Assembly: GCA_905214235.1 (NCBI GenBank)
Contig: CAJMLF010000013.1
Location: 1 to 53,665 of the forward strand
Length of the DNA stretch: 53,665 nucleotides
Source of the DNA: an uncultured bacterium
GTDB taxonomy: Bacteria > Bacillota > Bacilli > Lactobacillales > Lactobacillaceae
Direction of reading: 5' to 3'
The position numbers and the translations under genes were made by a program. Positions 43,553 through 52,289 of this stretch are shown here, piece by piece (the first letter of the stretch is position 1; each line of letters starts with the position of its first letter). The notes beneath the pieces were generated by a model. It was not told where the DNA came from, did no database searches, and worked only from the letters and a program-made list of their open reading frames with translations.

Positions 43553-46108
43553 CTAGTAACTTAATGCCCGTTGACGGTCAGCATTCCAGTGGGAATAAAA
43601 TTCACCATAGGACATTGCTTCCTTCCGACCGGTCCACGGGTTATTGTAGTCGAACCCGTTAGCGTTATAACCAGTCAAAGTAATTGCGTGGTTGACAAAG
43701 CCGTTCATGTTGGCCATCCAAACAACAACCAAGTGCCCTTCCCGCAGCTTTTCTTGAATTGCTTGCAGGTTGGTCCCGGTCATCACCTGACTGTGGCCCA
43801 CGTAATGGTTAACCACCGGGGCAACCCCCGTTGGGAAGACCCACCAACCACTTGGGCTGAACGGATTACCGACGAAGCCGAAATCACCATTGCTGCTTCG
43901 TGGCATCTCGTTTGCCAGCTGAATCTTATTGACATTGTAGCCGGCGTAGCGAAGCATCATCGTAACTGCCGTGATTTCACACCCCGTTGGTAGTTCAGGG
44001 AGCTGGCAAATTACCTCGGCATTATTGAATGCCCCCACGATGTTCCCCATTGCGTCATAGTAGAGTGTCTTGAGGCCACTCGTTTGGGCACCAGAGTTAA
44101 TGGAGATGTTGCCTGAGTAATAATCGACGGAGTCTCCGTTGCCATTAACATCATCAGTCAACCGGTCAATAATTCGAACCACCTTGTGCTGAACATTATC
44201 CGGCAGGGCAAACGCCAGTTGGAAGCCGGAGTGGTCACTGTTCAGGATGTAACCAACCGCATTTCCAACGTCCGGCCGGGCCCGGTTGACATCTTGCACC
44301 TGGTGGCGGGTCAGTTCATGACCGTTTTGATCCAGGAAGATTAACCACTGGTAAGGTCTGCTTGCCGAGCCGTTGCTTGCGTGCCAGCCACTGACGTAGA
44401 TGTTACTACCATTAACCGTTACCTGGTCAAAAGATCCCTGGTTACTTGCGTAAGCGGGCGTCCACTGGTCATCTTTGTTGCCCTCGCCATTACTAGCATC
44501 ACTAGAAAAGCGCAGGACAATCTGCATATTTCCAGTAATGTCAGCAGGATTAAGTTTAACAAGCGTGGTGAAGCCACTCTTTTTACTATTGTAGATTCCA
44601 CTGTACACCTTGGCAACATCTGGCCGATCGTTCAGGGTCAACTGTTGACGGGTAATCTCATGGTTATCGTTTAACACGATGATGTAGGGGTGACTGTCCG
44701 AGCCAGAATAGTCACTGATCATCCAACCACCGACCTGCAACCCCTGCTGCGTCATCTTCTGACTGTCAATGTAGTAGTGGTGCCGATTTAAAACCTTCGG
44801 AGCGGACCAGAAGTCAACGTACTTTCCGTCCCCACCATTGCCCTTGTTACTGGTGGAATAACGACTAACGATTGAGTAGGAGTGCCCGCCGACTAGTGAG
44901 TTCTGCAGGCTAAAGCTCCCCGTAAAGCCAGAGTTCTTGGCAGTTTTGACGTTTGGAAAGGCCTTGGCAACGTCCTCACGAGTAACCTGCTTGGCGTTTG
45001 TTACTGCGACCTGACTGTTGGTCGTGTTATCAAACAGGATCAGGAAGTGGTTATCCTCAAATCGGGAAACATCATTGGCGTGCCAACCAGTGACAACCAC
45101 CTGACCACTGCTTAAGTCCCAGCTGTCCAGGCAACCCTGGTTAGAGAAGTTGCCGGTCGTGATCGGAGCAAAGTAGTAATCAATAAAGTCACTGTTGCCA
45201 TCGGCGGAACTGGTGTAGCGACTCAGAACCTGGAGCTGGTCGTTGAAGTTGAGGTTATCCATGGCAAAGGCAATCGTGAAACCAGACTGACCAGCCTTGT
45301 CAACTCCCGGGTAAACTTTAGCGACATCAGGACGACTAACGGCCTTAACTAACTGCCGCCCCACTTCCTTACCGGTGGTCCGGTCGAGGATAATGATGTA
45401 GTGGTTGGACTTATTGGCCGCCTGGTTAGTGGCGTGCCAGCCGGACAGTACCAGCTTATTATCCTTGACTACCGCACTATCCAAGTTCCCGTAGTTATTA
45501 TGGTCAATGGTAAGTGGTGCGAACCAGTAGTCAACACCATCACCATTTCCCTGCTTGTCAGCCGTATAACGACTGATCAATTGAACGCTATTTGTGGTTG
45601 GCAGGCCCTTTGAAAGGTCAAACTGAACTGCAAAGCCCGATTTTCCTGCCCCAGCCACATTATGCTGTTGCTGAACATCCGGCCGACTAATCGCTTGATC
45701 CGTAATGTTCTGCCGACTAATTTCGCGGTGATTAGTTTGGTCGTAGGCAATGATGTAGTGGTAAGGCCGGCTAGCAGAACCGTTGGTGGCGTGCCAACCA
45801 CGGGCAACTAACTGTCCCTGGTCGTTTACCGCCTGACTGTCCATATTAGCGTAGTTACCCTGATCATTTTGATTCACGTTGCTCGTTGTCTGGTCAGTAT
45901 TCGCTGCTACTGCCGTTTCGGTTGTAGCGCTTGCCTGCGTCCTCTGTTGCACCGCGTCAGTAGATTCCGTTACTGTCGCCGTTTGATCCGGTGCCGTGAC
46001 GTCAGCTTGACCATTCACCTGTGATAACCACAAAGCGAAGCCGCAGCTGGTCATTGCCAGTGTCGTCATTGCCACGTGCTTTACATGACTAAAATCAATA
46101 ACCTTCAT
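43553..46108 (-). CDS. Secreted C39-like peptidase with five GWHA/RPDV modules
   Basis: An 851-residue protein: signal peptide (about 1-36, pattern HVKHVAMTTLAMTSCG), Thr/Ala/Gln-rich linker, five modules (about 80-690), then a papain-like C39_2-type domain (about 695-851). LPTGCEITAVTMML holds the likely catalytic Cys710; VNHAITLTGY holds the His; DYNNPW the last residue of the triad. Similar domains cut peptides or cross-bridges, but the substrate here is unknown. An AGGGGGAG site follows directly on a terminator-like hairpin (46128-46158). The two glycosyltransferase genes start 25 bp downstream, so this surface enzyme and polysaccharide genes share a transcript. Confidence 0.87.
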   Translation of the reverse strand: MKVIDFSHVKHVAMTTLAMTSCGFALWLSQVNGQADVTAPDQTATVTESTDAVQQRTQASATTETAVAANTDQTTSNVNQNDQGNYANMDSQAVNDQGQLVARGWHATNGSASRPYHYIIAYDQTNHREISRQNITDQAISRPDVQQQHNVAGAGKSGFAVQFDLSKGLPTTNSVQLISRYTADKQGNGDGVDYWFAPLTIDHNNYGNLDSAVVKDNKLVLSGWHATNQAANKSNHYIIILDRTTGKEVGRQLVKAVSRPDVAKVYPGVDKAGQSGFTIAFAMDNLNFNDQLQVLSRYTSSADGNSDFIDYYFAPITTGNFSNQGCLDSWDLSSGQVVVTGWHANDVSRFEDNHFLILFDNTTNSQVAVTNAKQVTREDVAKAFPNVKTAKNSGFTGSFSLQNSLVGGHSYSIVSRYSTSNKGNGGDGKYVDFWSAPKVLNRHHYYIDSQKMTQQGLQVGGWMISDYSGSDSHPYIIVLNDNHEITRQQLTLNDRPDVAKVYSGIYNSKKSGFTTLVKLNPADITGNMQIVLRFSSDASNGEGNKDDQWTPAYASNQGSFDQVTVNGSNIYVSGWHASNGSASRPYQWLIFLDQNGHELTRHQVQDVNRARPDVGNAVGYILNSDHSGFQLAFALPDNVQHKVVRIIDRLTDDVNGNGDSVDYYSGNISINSGAQTSGLKTLYYDAMGNIVGAFNNAEVICQLPELPTGCEITAVTMMLRYAGYNVNKIQLANEMPRSSNGDFGFVGNPFSPSGWWVFPTGVAPVVNHYVGHSQVMTGTNLQAIQEKLREGHLVVVWMANMNGFVNHAITLTGYNANGFDYNNPWTGRKEAMSYGEFYSHWNADRQRALSY

Positions 46109-46127
46109 GAAAATTTTCTCCCCCTAG

Positions 46128-46158
46128 AAAAAGAGGCCGGGTAACTATACCCGACCTC
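46128..46158 (-). terminator. Terminator/attenuator before the C39 protein gene
   Basis: On the minus strand, GAGGTCGGGTA pairs with TACCCGGCCTC around TAGT and is followed by TTTTT. The RBS of the next gene begins immediately after. It has the same hairpin-T run-RBS layout as the site before rfbD. Confidence 0.78.
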
Positions 46159-46168
46159 AAAGACTTAT

Positions 46169-48781
46169 TTAACCATTTAGACCATTCCGGATAATTTCAA
46201 GTGGGTTCAGCCAAGTTCCGTTATTATTAAAGGAATTGGCCAAATCATAGTTGAAGTTGTGGTTCTTGGTAATTCCGATGTGAACGTGTGAAGTATCTCG
46301 GGTTCCAATAACGTCACCAACGTTGATTTGTTGACCTGGGGTAACGTTAATGTCACCACGACTAGCAAATGCTTCTTGGTAAACAATCAGGTAGTCGCCG
46401 GTGTCTTCCAGAACGTACCAGTCCAAACCGGCAGTGTAACCGACACTAACAATCTTACCAGAGTGAATGGCTTGAACGTGGGCACCAGGGTGGTCGTAAG
46501 AACCGAAGTCAAGGCCATCGTGGAAACCGTTTTGGCGGAATTCACCACCAGGGTTAACGCCGAACAACTGAGCGCCGGAGAAGTGACCTTCACCAACCGC
46601 TGGGAATGGCCAGGCCCACTTATCGGCGTGAATAGAAACTGGTTGTGATTCAACGTCAACGTAATCACCATTACCATTCACATCGTTAGTAATCCGGTGA
46701 ATAATCCGGACAGTGTGGTGATCAAGGCTCGTTGGGATATTGAACCCAAGTTGGTAACCAGACTTACCACTATTAATAATTGCTGGTTCAGCACTGGCAA
46801 CATCAGGACGACTCCGATTAATGTCTAAGACGCGTTGCCGGTACAGTTCCTTGCCACTTTCTGCATCAACAAAGATCAGGTACTGATAAGGCTTGTTAGC
46901 GGACTGGTCGCTTGCATGCCATCCACTGACGTAAATACCGTTATCACTGACAGTAATTTGGTCAAATGAACCAGCATTGGTTGCATAGGTACTGCTGTAT
47001 TGGTCATCGTAATCACTGTTACCGTCTGCGGAGCCAGAGAACCGCATCAGAACTTGCAGGTTCCCAGTAGCCTGAGCGGGATCAAACTTAACAGTAGTGT
47101 TAAAGCCACTCTTCAGACTGTTGTAAATACTTGTCTTGGCCTTGGCAACGTCGGTCCGATTGTACAGATCAACCTTTTGACGACCAATTTCCTTACCATT
47201 TGATAATACAATGATGTAGGCATTGTTACGGTTGAGTGAGAAATCGCTAGCCATCCAGCCCGTAACGTGCAAACCTTCACTAGTCATTTCAACGCTATCT
47301 AAATTATTTTCATGCTTATTAAATGATGGTAAGCTGAACCACTTATCAGTATACTGGCCATCACCACCATTACCATTCGGACTCGTTGAGTAACGGCTTA
47401 CTAACGAATAAGAGTGACCAGGTACCAGGTTAAGGTCGCTAAGGTTGAAACTAGCACTAAAGCCGGACTGAGAAGCCGTATTGATAGAAGGATATGCTTT
47501 GGCAACATCAGGACGACTAGTTGTGCTAGACTTAACCGCCGTAACTTGCTTGTTAGCCGTGTTATCAAACAGAATTAGGTAGTGGTTGCTTTCCAGCTTA
47601 GAAACATCGTCAGCGTGCCAGCCAGTTACAATTAACTGCTGACCATTACTGATATCAACACCATCCAAGTTTCCTTGGTTAGTGTAATTACCATTAGTAA
47701 TTGGTGTGAAGTAGTAGTTAACAGCATCGGCAAGCTGAGCATTAGCGTCAGCGCTGTAGCTACTGATGATTTGCAGTTGGTGGTTTAAGTTGAGTTTACT
47801 CAAGTCAAAGTTAACGTTAAAGCCAGATTGAGCAGCATTATCAATGTCTGGGTAGGCCTTAGCGACGTCGGGACGACTGACCACCTTGACTGCTTGACTA
47901 GCAACGACTTGCTTGGTTGTTTGGTCGTATACCGAAATAGTGTGGTACGGCTTGTTAGCAGCCAGGTTAGTTGCGTTCCAACCAGAAACCTGCAGCTGGT
48001 TATTGTTTACCGTCACACTATCAAGGTTAGCATGGTTTTTCTTGTCAAAAGTAATCGGAGCAAACCAAAAATCGGTGTAGTCCGAGTTACCAGAGGCAGA
48101 AGCACTATAGCGGCTGATAAAGCTAATCGAATCCGCATTAGCCAGAGCATCCGCAGAAAGCTTTAAATTAACGTTAAAGCCAGACTGAGCAGCTCCGTAA
48201 ACGTTATGAGCCTTCTGAACATCTGGACGGTTAACTGGATTGGTAACCTGAGTCCGGGTAATTTCAGACTTAGTAGTGTTATCGTAAGCAATAATGTAAT
48301 GGTATGGTTTGCCTTCTGAAGAGTTAGTGGCATTCCAACCAGTAACCTGCAGCTGACCGTCATTGCTTAACTTGACGGAATCCAGAGAAGCATAGTTACC
48401 ATTATCGTTTTGGTTATAGCTAGTTTGTTCGCTATTGTCAGCAGTTGCTGCAGCAGTAGCTGTAGTTGTTGTTGCTGAAGCGACGTTATCAGTTGTCGTT
48501 GTTGCAGCACTATTTTGAGAATCAGCAGCAGAAGTTGTTGCTGAAGCATCGCTGTTTGTTAAAGCAGCAGTATTATTATCATTATCATTTGAAGTGCCAT
48601 TAGCACTAGTGTTATTAACTGTTGCCGTCGTCTGGGCATCAGTTTGGGCTTGGTTAGTAGTATCAATCTGATTAGCAGAAACCTTACCGTGCATTAAGAA
48701 AAGTGCACTTCCGCAAACGGTGATTGTTGGTAAAATTTTGCTTTTGAAATTCTTAAGGTTAAAAATAATGTTTTCCTCCAA
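46169..48781 (-). CDS. Secreted M23 peptidase with five GWHA/RPDV modules
   Basis: An up to 870-residue protein: signal peptide (about residues 5-37), a long Thr/Ala/Asn/Ser linker (about 38-125), five modules, and a C-terminal M23 peptidase domain (about 720-870) with HDGLDFG and HVHIGI zinc motifs, close to that of the 1159-residue protein but without the choline-binding-like repeats. The start is unclear. The only usual codon is TTG 48781, but a consensus GGAGG (48775-48779) lies just inside it; ATT codons at 48769 and 48766 sit 5 and 8 bases behind that site. It is preceded by a good promoter at 48819-48847. Confidence 0.85.
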   Translation of the reverse strand: MEENIIFNLKNFKSKILPTITVCGSALFLMHGKVSANQIDTTNQAQTDAQTTATVNNTSANGTSNDNDNNTAALTNSDASATTSAADSQNSAATTTTDNVASATTTTATAAATADNSEQTSYNQNDNGNYASLDSVKLSNDGQLQVTGWNATNSSEGKPYHYIIAYDNTTKSEITRTQVTNPVNRPDVQKAHNVYGAAQSGFNVNLKLSADALANADSISFISRYSASASGNSDYTDFWFAPITFDKKNHANLDSVTVNNNQLQVSGWNATNLAANKPYHTISVYDQTTKQVVASQAVKVVSRPDVAKAYPDIDNAAQSGFNVNFDLSKLNLNHQLQIISSYSADANAQLADAVNYYFTPITNGNYTNQGNLDGVDISNGQQLIVTGWHADDVSKLESNHYLILFDNTANKQVTAVKSSTTSRPDVAKAYPSINTASQSGFSASFNLSDLNLVPGHSYSLVSRYSTSPNGNGGDGQYTDKWFSLPSFNKHENNLDSVEMTSEGLHVTGWMASDFSLNRNNAYIIVLSNGKEIGRQKVDLYNRTDVAKAKTSIYNSLKSGFNTTVKFDPAQATGNLQVLMRFSGSADGNSDYDDQYSSTYATNAGSFDQITVSDNGIYVSGWHASDQSANKPYQYLIFVDAESGKELYRQRVLDINRSRPDVASAEPAIINSGKSGYQLGFNIPTSLDHHTVRIIHRITNDVNGNGDYVDVESQPVSIHADKWAWPFPAVGEGHFSGAQLFGVNPGGEFRQNGFHDGLDFGSYDHPGAHVQAIHSGKIVSVGYTAGLDWYVLEDTGDYLIVYQEAFASRGDINVTPGQQINVGDVIGTRDTSHVHIGITKNHNFNYDLANSFNNNGTWLNPLEIIRNGLNG

Positions 48782-48818
48782 ATGTCAAACTTAGGTTGAC
48801 TTATTAACACTAATAATA

Positions 48819-48847
48819 AAGATATACGTCCACGATCCAGATTGCAA
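48819..48847 (-). promoter_or_regulatory. Promoter of the 870-residue M23 protein gene
   Basis: On the minus strand, TTGCAA (48842-48847), 17 bp, TATCTT (48819-48824). Confidence 0.6.
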
Positions 48848-48864
48848 ATTTTAATAAAAAAGCT

Positions 48865-48906
48865 AAAAACAGCGATAAAGGCCTAAATATCAGGCTTTTA
48901 TCACTG
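48865..48906 (-). terminator. Terminator of glf-wzx
   Basis: On the minus strand, CAGTGATAAAAGCCT pairs with GGCCTTTATCGCTG around a short loop and is followed by TTTTTAGCTTTTTT. Confidence 0.85.
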
Positions 48907-48961
48907 CTTTGCTAAATTTGAGTCAATATATTTTAAAATTCTTGTAACACAGCAGAAACAT

Positions 48962-50395
48962 TTACTTCTTGCTAGTACGCCTCTTGAGTAATTTTTGTGC
49001 CTCATCAATGATAGATGCTCTTGTGATGATGAGTCCCAACAAATAGAGTCCCGCACCAACTACGACCTCCAAGACGAGGTTAGAAATGGTCATATTAATT
49101 GTCAGGCAAATACGGTTGACCACAATGTACATAATAAGGCCACACAAGAAGTATTTCCACTGTTCGCCAAACAGCCGGCGGCGACTGATGGTATGCCTGA
49201 TCATTACCATTTGACTTGCCGTTACCAAGAATTCTGAGCCAACGGTAGCAACTGCCGCTCCGTTAGCACCCCAACCTTCAATTAAGAAAAGGTTGAAGAT
49301 AATGTTACTGACCGCACCAATAGTAACGGAAGTTGTATATTCCTTAACACGGTTGATTGGCATTAGATATTGAGTACCGGTAACATTACTCCAGGCTATC
49401 AGGACAATAATCGGTGACTCAAGAAACATAATTCTACCAGCGGGAATAAAGTCACCCCCAAGGAACCATGGTGCGAACCGTTCCGAGATGGCCATTAGAC
49501 CAAACATCATTGGAACGGAAATGGCAGACACAAAGTTAAAGGAAGAATACAGGCTAGAACGAACCCCCTTTACATCTCCCTTAGCGAACTTATTAGCAAC
49601 GTGGGGCAACATCACTGTCCCTGTTGCGGTAACAACAGCTAAGACGAATTTAACAATCTTATCCGCCTGACCAAAGTTTCCTAAAGCGGTCTGGGTCGAC
49701 ATTCTCCCCAGCATCAACCGGTTTAGGACTAGGTAAACCTGTGTCGTAATTGTTGGAATAAATAACAGTAACGCTGGGTAGAAATGTTTGAATGGATGCC
49801 ATTTTTTCATGCTTACCCAAACAATATTTCCCCTTAAATACGGCCAAAGGGTCAGATTCCCAAATAATTGAGCTAATCCTAGAATTGCAATATACTTCCA
49901 AAGGTCATTAACATTCTTAACAAGAGTAAAAATAAAGGCTAAAGAAGCAAGTCGGACCAAGGTGTTACGCACAACCGTGACCTTAAAATTCTCAAGTCCC
50001 ATAAAGTACCAGGAAACATCAAGGCCAGTAGCAATAATCCAAATTCCTTGCAAAAGGAAGTAGTACTTAAAGGTTGTACTAAAAAGAAAGACTGCCGCCA
50101 GGTAAGCAACTAACGACACAGAAATCGTCAGCACCTGGAGGGACTCGACACCCCAAAAAGTCCGCGATCGCTCATATAGGTCATCACGGTGGTAAGCAAC
50201 TTCGCGGTTACCATAAAGGGTAATCCCCATTTGTCCCATAAGGTAGAAAAAGGTAACCCAGCTGTTGGTATACTCATTAATTCCAACATCATGAGCTCCT
50301 AAAACACGCGAAATATAAGGAACCGTAATTAATGGAATTAACATATTCAGGATTTGATATCCTGCATTATATAGATAATTCTTAATTACCTTCAT
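48962..50395 (-). CDS. Polysaccharide flippase (Wzx type)
   Basis: A 477-residue polytopic membrane protein of the MOP/oligosaccharide flippase family with about twelve to fourteen helices. NAGYQILNMLIPLITVPYIS at the N-terminus is the usual family opening. It moves lipid-linked repeat units across the membrane for the Wzy-like polymerase. It starts 3 bp after glf and shares its transcript. Composition is close to that of glf. Confidence 0.92.
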   Translation of the reverse strand: MKVIKNYLYNAGYQILNMLIPLITVPYISRVLGAHDVGINEYTNSWVTFFYLMGQMGITLYGNREVAYHRDDLYERSRTFWGVESLQVLTISVSLVAYLAAVFLFSTTFKYYFLLQGIWIIATGLDVSWYFMGLENFKVTVVRNTLVRLASLAFIFTLVKNVNDLWKYIAILGLAQLFGNLTLWPYLRGNIVWVSMKKWHPFKHFYPALLLFIPTITTQVYLVLNRLMLGRMSTQTALGNFGQADKIVKFVLAVVTATGTVMLPHVANKFAKGDVKGVRSSLYSSFNFVSAISVPMMFGLMAISERFAPWFLGGDFIPAGRIMFLESPIIVLIAWSNVTGTQYLMPINRVKEYTTSVTIGAVSNIIFNLFLIEGWGANGAAVATVGSEFLVTASQMVMIRHTISRRRLFGEQWKYFLCGLIMYIVVNRICLTINMTISNLVLEVVVGAGLYLLGLIITRASIIDEAQKLLKRRTSKK

Positions 50396-50398
50396 AGC

Positions 50399-51517
50399 TT
50401 AATTATCAAACTCCTTAGACACGGTCTTTAAGGCGGCCGCAATCACTTGATCCATGTTGTAGTAACGGTACTGACCAAGCCGGCCCCCAAAGATAACGTT
50501 TGGTTCTTTCTTAGCTAGTTCTTGGTACTTTGCGTAGAGTTGGTTATTCCGTTGGTTGTTAACTGGGTAATATGGTTCATCCCCGCGGTGCCAATCGGCA
50601 GGGTATTCACGAGTGACAATTGTCTTATCCTTATCACCCTTACCAAATTCAAAGTGCTTATGTTCAATCACCCGGGTGTACGGTGTTTCCGCATCCGTGT
50701 AGTTAACAACCGCATTTCCTTGGTAGTTGTCAACGTTCTTCTCTTCCGTTTCAAAGCGCAGGCTCCGGTATTCTAATTCACCAAGCTGGTAGTCGAAGAA
50801 TTGGTCAATTGTCCCGGTAAAGACAATTCGTGGGTAATCTTTCAGGTACTCATCCTTCTTGGCAAAGAAGTCCGCATTAGTTTCAACGTCAATCAGGTCA
50901 CTATCCAGCATCTTTTCGACAATTTGTGTGTAACCGCCGATTGGAATACCTTGGTAATCATCATTGAAGTAATTGTTATCATAAGTCAGACGAACTGGCA
51001 GACGCCGAATGATGAAGGCTGGCAAATCGGTTGCCTTTTGCCCCCACTGTTTTTCGGTGTAACCCTTGATTAGCTTTTCGTAGATATCACGGCCAATCAA
51101 AGAAATGGCCTGTTCCTCAAGGTTCTGCGGTTCCTTACCCGCCATTTCCTGCCGTTGCTCATTGATCTTGGTCAGGGCCTCATCAGGCGTCTTCACCCCC
51201 CACATCTTATTGAAGGTATTCATGTTGAAAGGCAGGTTGTAGATTTCGCCCTTGTAATTAGCAATCGGGCTGTTAGTGTAGCGATTAAAGTCCGCAAACT
51301 GGTTAACATAGTCCCAAACCCGCTTATTGGAGGTATGGAAAATATGGGCACCATATTGGTGAACCTGGATACCGTCTACTTCCTTGGTGTAAATGTTTCC
51401 TGCAACGTGGGGACGCTTGTCAATTACCTTGACACGCTTGCCACGTTTGGCAGCCTCGTAAGCAAAGGTCGCACCGAATAAACCGGCGCCAACAACTAGA
51501 TAATCATATTTTTTCAT
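50399..51517 (-). CDS. glf: UDP-galactopyranose mutase
   Basis: A 372-residue FAD enzyme that makes UDP-galactofuranose. VVGAGLFGATFAYEAAKRG is the dinucleotide-binding fold; HQYGAHIFHTSN and GYTEKQWG are typical substrate and flavin contacts, and GRLGQYRYYNMDQ closes the C-terminus. Its presence suggests galactofuranose in the surface glycan. The ATG has AGGG upstream and a promoter at 51555-51582. Confidence 0.96.
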   Translation of the reverse strand: MKKYDYLVVGAGLFGATFAYEAAKRGKRVKVIDKRPHVAGNIYTKEVDGIQVHQYGAHIFHTSNKRVWDYVNQFADFNRYTNSPIANYKGEIYNLPFNMNTFNKMWGVKTPDEALTKINEQRQEMAGKEPQNLEEQAISLIGRDIYEKLIKGYTEKQWGQKATDLPAFIIRRLPVRLTYDNNYFNDDYQGIPIGGYTQIVEKMLDSDLIDVETNADFFAKKDEYLKDYPRIVFTGTIDQFFDYQLGELEYRSLRFETEEKNVDNYQGNAVVNYTDAETPYTRVIEHKHFEFGKGDKDKTIVTREYPADWHRGDEPYYPVNNQRNNQLYAKYQELAKKEPNVIFGGRLGQYRYYNMDQVIAAALKTVSKEFDN

Positions 51518-51554
51518 GACAAATTCCCTTCAATTATTTCAGTTTTATACAAGT

Positions 51555-51582
51555 ATTTTACTATTGTTTTAAATATCAGCAA
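51555..51582 (-). promoter_or_regulatory. glf-wzx promoter
   Basis: On the minus strand, TTGCTG (51577-51582), 16 bp, TAAAAT (51555-51560). Confidence 0.5.
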
Positions 51583-51690
51583 CTCCCCTTATTTCCATTG
51601 ATGGTCAAAGAGGTTAGTGTTAAAATGCATATTGATTTGTGTCGCATGTGTTTTTATCAATTAACATTGTGGACGGATATTTCTTACAAA

Positions 51691-51725
51691 TGCTATAATT
51701 ATACTATTAAACATTTCAATAGTAT
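51691..51725 (+). promoter_or_regulatory. Promoter and inverted repeat of the second lipoprotein gene
   Basis: Extended -10 TGC-TATAAT (51691-51699). At the expected start of transcription lies ATACTATT...AATAGTAT (51701-51708 with 51718-51725), a perfect 8-base inverted repeat that could be an operator or a 5' hairpin. Confidence 0.6.
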
Positions 51726-51762
51726 AGTTTGCAAATTAAAAATATAGGAGAGAAATCTTAAC

Positions 51763-52251
51763 ATGAAAAAATTACAACGCTTTGTTTGCTCTGGAATTTT
51801 AGTCCTGACATTAGCGTTCGGACTAGCTGGTTGCGGATCCAACCATAACTCTTCTAAGTCAGCAACCTCGAAAGACCGGGTAACTAAGGTTACAAAGCAT
51901 AAGAAGAGCCATGAGAATAAGAAGCAATCCTCTTCAAAGGCTACTAGCAAGAAGTCATCAAGCTCAAGTGATAGCCAAACAGAAGAAAGCAGTAGTTCCT
52001 CAAGTGCTGCTAACAGTAGCGTAACTACTAACAAGTCTAGTAATAGTGCTTCGAGCGAGAGCTCATCGGTTACTAGTCATAAACAATTAGGGTTAAGTGA
52101 CGTTGCTGTTTGGACTGATAACAACGGTGTTACTCACCACGTCGATAGCGATGGGATGGACCGGCAAACTTCCCCTAATCAATCTGGGACAACTTACAAA
52201 GACTGGTCTGGTAGTTTACCAAGCAATGCACAGATTGTTCACCAAAACTAA
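51763..52251 (+). CDS. Lipoprotein with Ser-rich stalk and novel C-terminal domain (paralogue B)
   Basis: A 162-residue predicted lipoprotein. The signal peptide ends in FGLAGC with Cys24 as lipidation site. Residues about 25-105 are Lys/Ser-rich and unstructured. The last ~53 residues repeat the domain of the lipoprotein at 11798-12346: LGLSDVAVWTD, GVTHHVDSDGMDR and YKDWSGSLPSNA. The stalks are not alike in sequence, only in composition, so the C-terminal domain is under selection. AGGAG lies 12 bases before the ATG. It is transcribed rightward, as is its paralogue, against the leftward locus between them. Confidence 0.85.
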   Translation: MKKLQRFVCSGILVLTLAFGLAGCGSNHNSSKSATSKDRVTKVTKHKKSHENKKQSSSKATSKKSSSSSDSQTEESSSSSSAANSSVTTNKSSNSASSESSSVTSHKQLGLSDVAVWTDNNGVTHHVDSDGMDRQTSPNQSGTTYKDWSGSLPSNAQIVHQN

Positions 52252-52289
52252 TTAAGCTGTAGTGATGATTATAAAGGTTCTACAATTTT

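Noticed and set aside
12565..48781. LPXTG or other sortase anchors in the repeat proteins
   Set aside because: The C-termini of all seven were read: none has LPXTG, a hydrophobic tail and a basic end. Anchoring must be by another route.
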